From Temnopleurus reevesii (taxonomy: Eukaryota; Echinodermata; Echinoidea; Temnopleuroida; Temnopleuridae): DNA of 36,362 nucleotides. Positions 31,297-36,362 of this stretch are shown here, one piece after another. The stretch's first letter is position 1, and each line of letters begins with the position of its first letter. The stretch is from positions 60,213 to 96,574 of the forward strand of contig BQKZ01000081.1 in the NCBI GenBank assembly GCA_036244855.1, given 5' to 3'. The translations under genes and the position numbers were made by a program. The notes beneath the pieces are model-generated. The model did not search any database. It was not told the DNA's origin and saw only the letters and a program-made list of their open reading frames with translations.

Positions 31297-32320
31297 AAGG
31301 ACAAAAAAAGGCAAAGGAGAGAGAGACACTAAAGCAGGTTCTTTTGTCGAAAGCGATGCATGTGGCTTTTGTCCTCATATTTCGCTCGTTTTAACGGACT
31401 GAGGAATAAAATCAAAATGAGCCATTGGAGTTTATGTCAATATATGAAAGTGAAACGACCCTAAGTACTCTATCTAAATTACGTAACCTTTTCGAATTAC
31501 ATCTTGAGATTGCACGCATGAACTGCACAGAAAGCATCCTTGCTCTTGACAAAGTCTATCAGCATATATGTTTTCATCACGAGCAACATTAGCTTGAGTC
31601 AAAAGCAAATATATCAGGGAATAAAAATGAATATGAAGATGTCCATATAGCAAGAGAAACAACAAACCTCTGATTATTGTCGGTAGATTTTTATTATTAC
31701 ATCAAGTGCACAAATATATGAATTTAGTTTATTCGATATCCATAAAATTGAGCAGATCACATTCTTAATGGTTCTTTATAATTGGCATCTGTATGGACTT
31801 AACGCCTATATCATTATCAAATATTAAACAATAATGAAATAATAGGTGATGAAGATTGTACGATTCACGATTTATGATTATGTAATAAATGCAATTTTAT
31901 TGTATTTGCACATTTCAATTCATGACGTAAATTCTAAATATGCTTAATCTTTGAATGCTCATTTTTAAAAAACAAAACCAACCCTCTTTGATTTTGAGTC
32001 ATGGCGCCCTTTTGTCTGCTTCATTCACAATATCCAGAATCCTTCCTACGAACTTTTCTTTTAGTCACCTCATCAGACTAAATACGAACCGACAGATTTA
32101 TTGCCTCCGCGTAGTAAGAAACGTTCTTGATCCGACTGTTGCTCTGTTTTAGTTTTTGCTCTTGGTATATTACTAAGAGTGGGGGTAATATATTCAACTT
32201 TTTGTCCGAGTTTGAATGAAAAGAACTCTACAATACAATGGTTTTCTAAACTGTCCCTGCAAAAGATCCTAATTTTGGTGTCCTTATGCATAAGAGTCTT
32301 AATTCGATATCTTTATTATT
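30774..32320. other. Non-coding stretch with a GA microsatellite
   Basis: A poly-C run (about 31247-31258) and (GA)n tract (about 31266-31325) are present. The rest is AT-rich with no recognised exon or repeat. Confidence 0.45.
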
Positions 32321-32719
32321 CTTATTCTCTTCAATTCTCAGTTCCCTTATATTCAAACTACCTTTACCCTATTTACCCCCAGCTTTTCTCCCACTCTCTC
32401 CCTCTCTTTCCGCCAACCTACATCTCACCCTCTTTCTGTCTATCGCTCTCTTTCTCTTTCTCCTATTCCCATCTCCATCTTCCCTCTCTTTTTCTTTCTT
32501 TCTCTCTCTCTTCTTTTCTCATTCTTGCTTGCTCTTCTTTTACTACATCTCATTCATATTGGATCATCATAATTTTCTTCGACGTCTCTCCTCCTCGTAT
32601 CTTTGTCCTTCTTATTCTCCCCTCCCCTCCTCCTCCTCCTCCTTCTTCTTTTTCTTCTTCTTCTTCTCCATTATCACCAACACAGTCATCTACATTATCA
32701 TCACCATCATCATAATCAC

Positions 32720-32754
<35 letters not shown>

Positions 32755-33492
32755 GCATCATCATCATGAACATTATCAACAACATCAACATCTCCTTCTT
32801 TTGCTTCTTTTTCATCCTCCACTCACTTATTGCTTTCGCTACCATCTACACGCTCGCTTATTTTTTTCTGTCTCCGGTCTTGCATCCAATCCCCCGTCAA
32901 CATCCTTTTCCCCATCCTGTCCCTCGCATTCACACCCCCCCCCCTTTCCATTTCCTTCATTATAACCATCATCATCATCATCATCATCATCATCATTACC
33001 ATGATCGTTATCATCATCCTCTTCTCCAATATTCTTTTTCTTCTTCTTCATTCTCTATTCAAGCACTGTTTGGCCACCTCCATTTGTACTGTCTGACTGT
33101 CGCTCATCATGCTCATATTACCTTTCTCCTCCTGGATTTTGCATCCAGACCCCCATCCTCATCCTTTCCCCTCGCTTTCAATCTCCCCCTACTCATATCT
33201 CTATTTCCTATTTCATTTCTCTCTCTTCTCTCCTTCATTATCACCATCATCATCAACAACAACAACCAAAACATCAGTATCATATTCATCATCATTACTA
33301 TCAGCATCATTATTCACATCACCATCATCATCATCCCCGTCACTATCACAATAATCTTTATCAAAAACAACATCATCATCACCATCATCATCATCATCAT
33401 CATCATCACCACCACCACCACCAAAACCACCACCACAGCCACAACCACCACCACCACCACCACTGCCACCACCATCATCATCATCCTCATCG

Positions 33493-33549
<57 letters not shown>

Positions 33550-33765
33550 ACATCGACAACAGCTTTTTCTTCTTCTTCTTCTTTTTCTTCATCCACTCAC
33601 TTATTTTTGCTTACGCTATCATCTGCCCTCTCGTTCTTATTTTCTTCTTTCTCCGGTCTTGCATTCAATCCCCTCATCATGGCCCTCGCTTTCAATCTCC
33701 CCCTACTCATATCTCTATTTCCTATTTCATTTCCTCTTCTCTTTGTCTTCCATGCATACCACAGT
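32321..33765. repeat. Higher-order CAT/CTT-rich tandem array
   Basis: Pyrimidine-rich DNA with at least three diverged copies of a unit of several hundred bp. Each unit has a unique segment, including CTCCGGTCTTGCATCCAATC or TTGCATCCAGACCCCC and CCCCTACTCATATCTC TATTTCC, followed by a (CAT)n or (CAC)n run. CAT runs lie at about 32672-32766, 32967-33000 and 33240-33545; matching unique segments lie near 32820, 33110 and 33590. A 494-codon open frame spans it only because the trinucleotide repeats lack stops. Confidence 0.85.
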
Positions 33766-33779
33766 ATTGACATTTGGTA

Positions 33780-33820
33780 CTAGACGGGCCCCGTCTAGTG
33801 GAGTCCGTCTAGTGGAGTCC
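33780..33820. repeat. Short palindrome followed by a 14-bp tandem duplication
   Basis: CTAGACGGG and CCCGTCTAG form a tight inverted repeat (33780-33798). The right arm then continues into GTCTAGTGGAGTCC, present twice in tandem (33793-33820). Confidence 0.75.
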
Positions 33821-34235
33821 GTTGCATCGAACCGTCTTAAAGAACGTCGTACATTATGTATGTAGTCAAAGTATACGGATTTCACATGGATGTGGTTGAA
33901 TTTGTGGTTTTTGTCGGACTCGTGTAAGAGCCCCCGAAGGAAATATCATCACCACGAGAATGAATAAAGTGATCGAGGATGAATTGTAACATTCATATAA
34001 CGTTATCATTATGAGGTGTACTATATGAAAGTTCGCTTCAGTTGAACACTTATTCATAAACGATGCATCATGACCACTGTGGTGACCCGAATTTAGCCAA
34101 AAACTCCTTATACAGACTGATAAAACCGATTTTTCTTTTAAATCTCTATTGATCAATTTTCAGACGCCAGATTTGTCCTCGCTTTTCAAATTAATAATTG
34201 TATCTATCGAGTACTTAAAGTCCAATCATTACTGG
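33821..34235. other. Non-coding stretch
   Basis: Nothing recognised apart from short open frames without motifs. Confidence 0.4.
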
Positions 34236-34625
34236 GAGCATCCTTTTGGGTGCAATATTGCACCATTTACGATGAAAAAATAAAACACATGTACAATTTT
34301 GCACTCTGCAGAGTTCTCAGAGGATTCAAACCCGGACCTTTAAGGATGCGGGATTGCTTGGTTCTAGTTCACCCGGTCGTATCCGATGATTGATACTTTA
34401 AAAGATATCAAACAATGACTCCATGACATAACACAGTATCCGCTTGAGGTTGCCAATAGGTACAATATTGCACCTTTTTCGGAAGTATGCATGCACCCTT
34501 TATGCACCAGTTTAGTTTAGCGTGTACATCAAAAGGCCTCGAATATTGCTCCTTTTCGAATTTTACCGCAGATTGCACCTTTTCGCATAGTCTTGCACCC
34601 TTGATGCACTCTTTCTTTAGTGTGT
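34236..34625. repeat. Cluster of TTGCACC motifs with a tRNA-like B box
   Basis: The motif GCAATATTGCACC or TTGCACCTTTT and variants recur at least six times (about 34251, 34301, 34463, 34489, 34574, 34592). Two longer segments, ATGCACCAGTTTAGTTTAGC and ATGCACTCTTTCTTTAGTG, look like diverged copies of one unit. On the minus strand GGTTTGAATCC (about 34334-34324) fits a B box, with a weak A-box-like stretch upstream, suggesting an old SINE remnant. Confidence 0.5.
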
Positions 34626-36362
34626 AATGTTAATCATCCTCCAGGAATACTGGTTCGCACAAATGTTTCTCCCACTTCTAACCTAAAAATAATGCTTCTC
34701 CATTTTCATCACACACACACACACATGTACATGTACCTCTCTCTGAAATACATAATTTGAATCATTTATGAATATAATTACGCTAATGGCAAAATTTCAT
34801 CAAAACATGTCTCAAGGCCGAGGTTATCCGAGGAGTGATCATAAATGTTAACATGCTAGATCAACACTTTTATCAAAACGTAAGGAAGGAATCTTTAAAA
34901 TCAACACCAACTAATTCACCAGTATACTTTACCCAGTTGACAAGTTTTGATCAATTTCCATAATCGTCATCAATCCATGGATTTAGAATTAAACTGTGGT
35001 CTTCGCAAGATGTAATGGAAATTCCGGCAAGTACCCAAAATTAGCCCAACAAAATCACATCATCATAATTCACATCCTCTTCCACCTACCCTCCCGTCCC
35101 CCTCCCCCGCTACTGTCCCCTTGCATACCATCATCACAGTTTCCTCTCAAAAGCGTTCCCTTTATATTCTACTTAATAAGATACACCCTTTAAGATAAGA
35201 TCAATAAGACACACCCATTGGGTGCTGTAATCGAGATGCCGGTGTAGCAGGGTGTTTTGTACGACCGTGAATTTGGTCCACCTCACTCACAAACGTCGAC
35301 AAAAGTGATAAGCAATTACTTCTCTTCTGAAAGGAGAAATTATTCTTAGAGTCTGGGCATCAAAGTTAGAGATTTTATGCTCTTATATAGACTTAGGCCT
35401 ATCTAGATCTATTTGTGACCTCTCTTCAATCTGCTTTTACAATGGGCGCCAAAGTAAGAACCGCACAAATCTTCCACGAGCCGAAACGAAAGCATGATTA
35501 TACCGTATTTTTAACACCCACATATTGAGAATGTTTCCAACTTTAAAATAGGAAAAATGCGGTTGCTCATCATTATTGTACGACAAGATATTTTGAGTAC
35601 TCGTGTGTGTAACGCGGGCCAAATCCGCCACCGGACATACTCCCATCATACACCGGGCCTCTGCGGCAGAATCAGATGCGCATTGATTGAAACTCGACCT
35701 AATGTAATAAAACACCTCCAGGCTTTGCCGGTATAACTCTAACCCACATCGGGGGACCAGTAATTGATGGTCATCCATATTTTCCCTGTCTCCGCAAATG
35801 TTTATCCCAATAATTTAATTCGATTTATGACTCGGAGGTATGATTCCATTTCTTAGCTAACATCACGGACTCTGCTTTGAACTTGCCAATGTGTTTATAC
35901 CCATCGGAATGGAGCTACTTAGCGCGCCTTCGACAAACATCCGCTGCTCACTAGCTGCGACTGAAAATGATGGATGTGGAGGAGATGAAAGGAAATGTTT
36001 GCAGTTTGTAACAAGTTCTTAGAATTAGCAGGGGCACTGCCCAGAGTCTTCCATTACAGCGGAAGGACGCGTTGGCCTTTAATAATGCGCCGACATGAAG
36101 ATTGCTAATAAACGGCGTTACTTTAACTTCAAGGGTCTCGCTCTCTCTCTCTAGCTTAAATGTCAGATCCCGTTAAAGGTGGAATACTGGATTTGCACCC
36201 TAAAATCTGACTTTCCAAGATTCGTGTGTTATGTTGAATAGTTCTAAATGTTGCACCTTATCACCAATCAATTAAGCAGAAAAAGTTGTAGTTATTGTGT
36301 AATTATAGTTATTATAATAATAATTTAATAAAGTGAGAACCGAAAAGTTTCGGCGAATTTCA
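34626..36362. other. Right-end non-coding stretch with one unrecognised open frame
   Basis: A minus-strand frame of 113 codons (35437-35778) starts in a fair context (AATATGG) and lies in a slightly GC-richer patch, but shows no signal peptide, domain or splice donor that I can defend. A short CT tract is at 36138-36152 and a small palindrome, CCGAAAAGTTTCGG, near the right edge. No gene is called. Confidence 0.35.

Noticed and set aside
32286..33770. 494-codon plus-strand open frame and several opposing frames
   Set aside because: The translation is Leu/Ser/Phe/Pro and Ile/Thr/His runs dictated by CTT and CAT repeats; trinucleotide repeats without stop codons produce long frames on both strands.
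35437..35778. 113-codon minus frame in a slightly GC-richer patch
   Set aside because: Good start context but no recognisable domain, signal or donor; left as unassigned in the region note rather than called as a gene.
1..36362. CRISPR arrays, operons, prokaryotic promoters or phage genes
   Set aside because: Spliced exons, SINEs and MITEs show a eukaryotic genome. The regularly spaced repeats here are transposon arrays or microsatellites without unique spacers.

Overview
This is a eukaryotic, AT-rich, repeat-dense window that most resembles an echinoderm (sea urchin-like) genome. The evidence is a cluster of receptor guanylate cyclase-type ligand-binding exons with GT splice donors, tRNA-derived SINEs with ATT tails, many hairpin-forming MITEs, an inverted-repeat element that recalls the modular fold-back (TU) transposons known from sea urchins, and abundant CT, CTT, CAT and ATT microsatellites. 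The phylum is an inference from gene family and repeat style; another marine deuterostome is possible. There are no prokaryotic features. Two single-N joins are present (1235 and 25064), and the first is flanked by a perfect 195-bp duplication that looks like an unmerged contig overlap.

Only about 3.3 kb looks confidently protein-coding, all on the minus strand. (1) At 2515-9181 three homologous exons lie about 3 kb apart, head to tail. Each encodes a signal peptide plus the N-terminal lobe of an ANF-receptor/periplasmic-binding-like ligand domain, and each ends at the same homologous place with a consensus donor in phase 1. No second-lobe, membrane, kinase-homology or cyclase exon is recognisable between them. 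This fits either alternative first exons feeding a shared receptor body to the left of base 1, or a row of partial duplicates or long-intron genes. It is the most interesting feature of the window. (2) At 14898-16217 lies an uninterrupted 439-codon type II membrane sulfotransferase of the heparan sulfate 3-O-sulfotransferase class. Its 3'-phosphate site and C-terminal cysteine pair are kept, but its 5'-phosphosulfate loop has lost the signature Lys and Arg, so it may be a pseudoenzyme or a diverged enzyme.

Mobile DNA makes up much of the rest. A family of about 130-bp near-perfect hairpins with termini GCCCCGGTCACATAGG occurs at 1, 231, 13341 and 13731. A related 2.3-kb element (10434-12751) has matching termini, subterminal 21-bp repeat arrays and a duplicated AT-rich core, and may be a longer relative of those hairpins. 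Other elements are two CACTG-ended MITEs (14055, 27064), two further MITEs with apparent target duplications (26033, 30593), a fold-back at 13177, three tRNA-derived SINE copies (4569, 19207, 23709), and a dispersed repeat of unknown class (10024 and 29785).

The right third (about 20-34 kb) is dominated by simple-sequence DNA. This includes a long CTT/CAT block at 28.0-28.4 kb and a higher-order CAT-rich tandem array at 32.3-33.8 kb. Long open frames in these tracts are composition artefacts. The last 1.7 kb holds one unrecognised open frame and otherwise nothing I can name.
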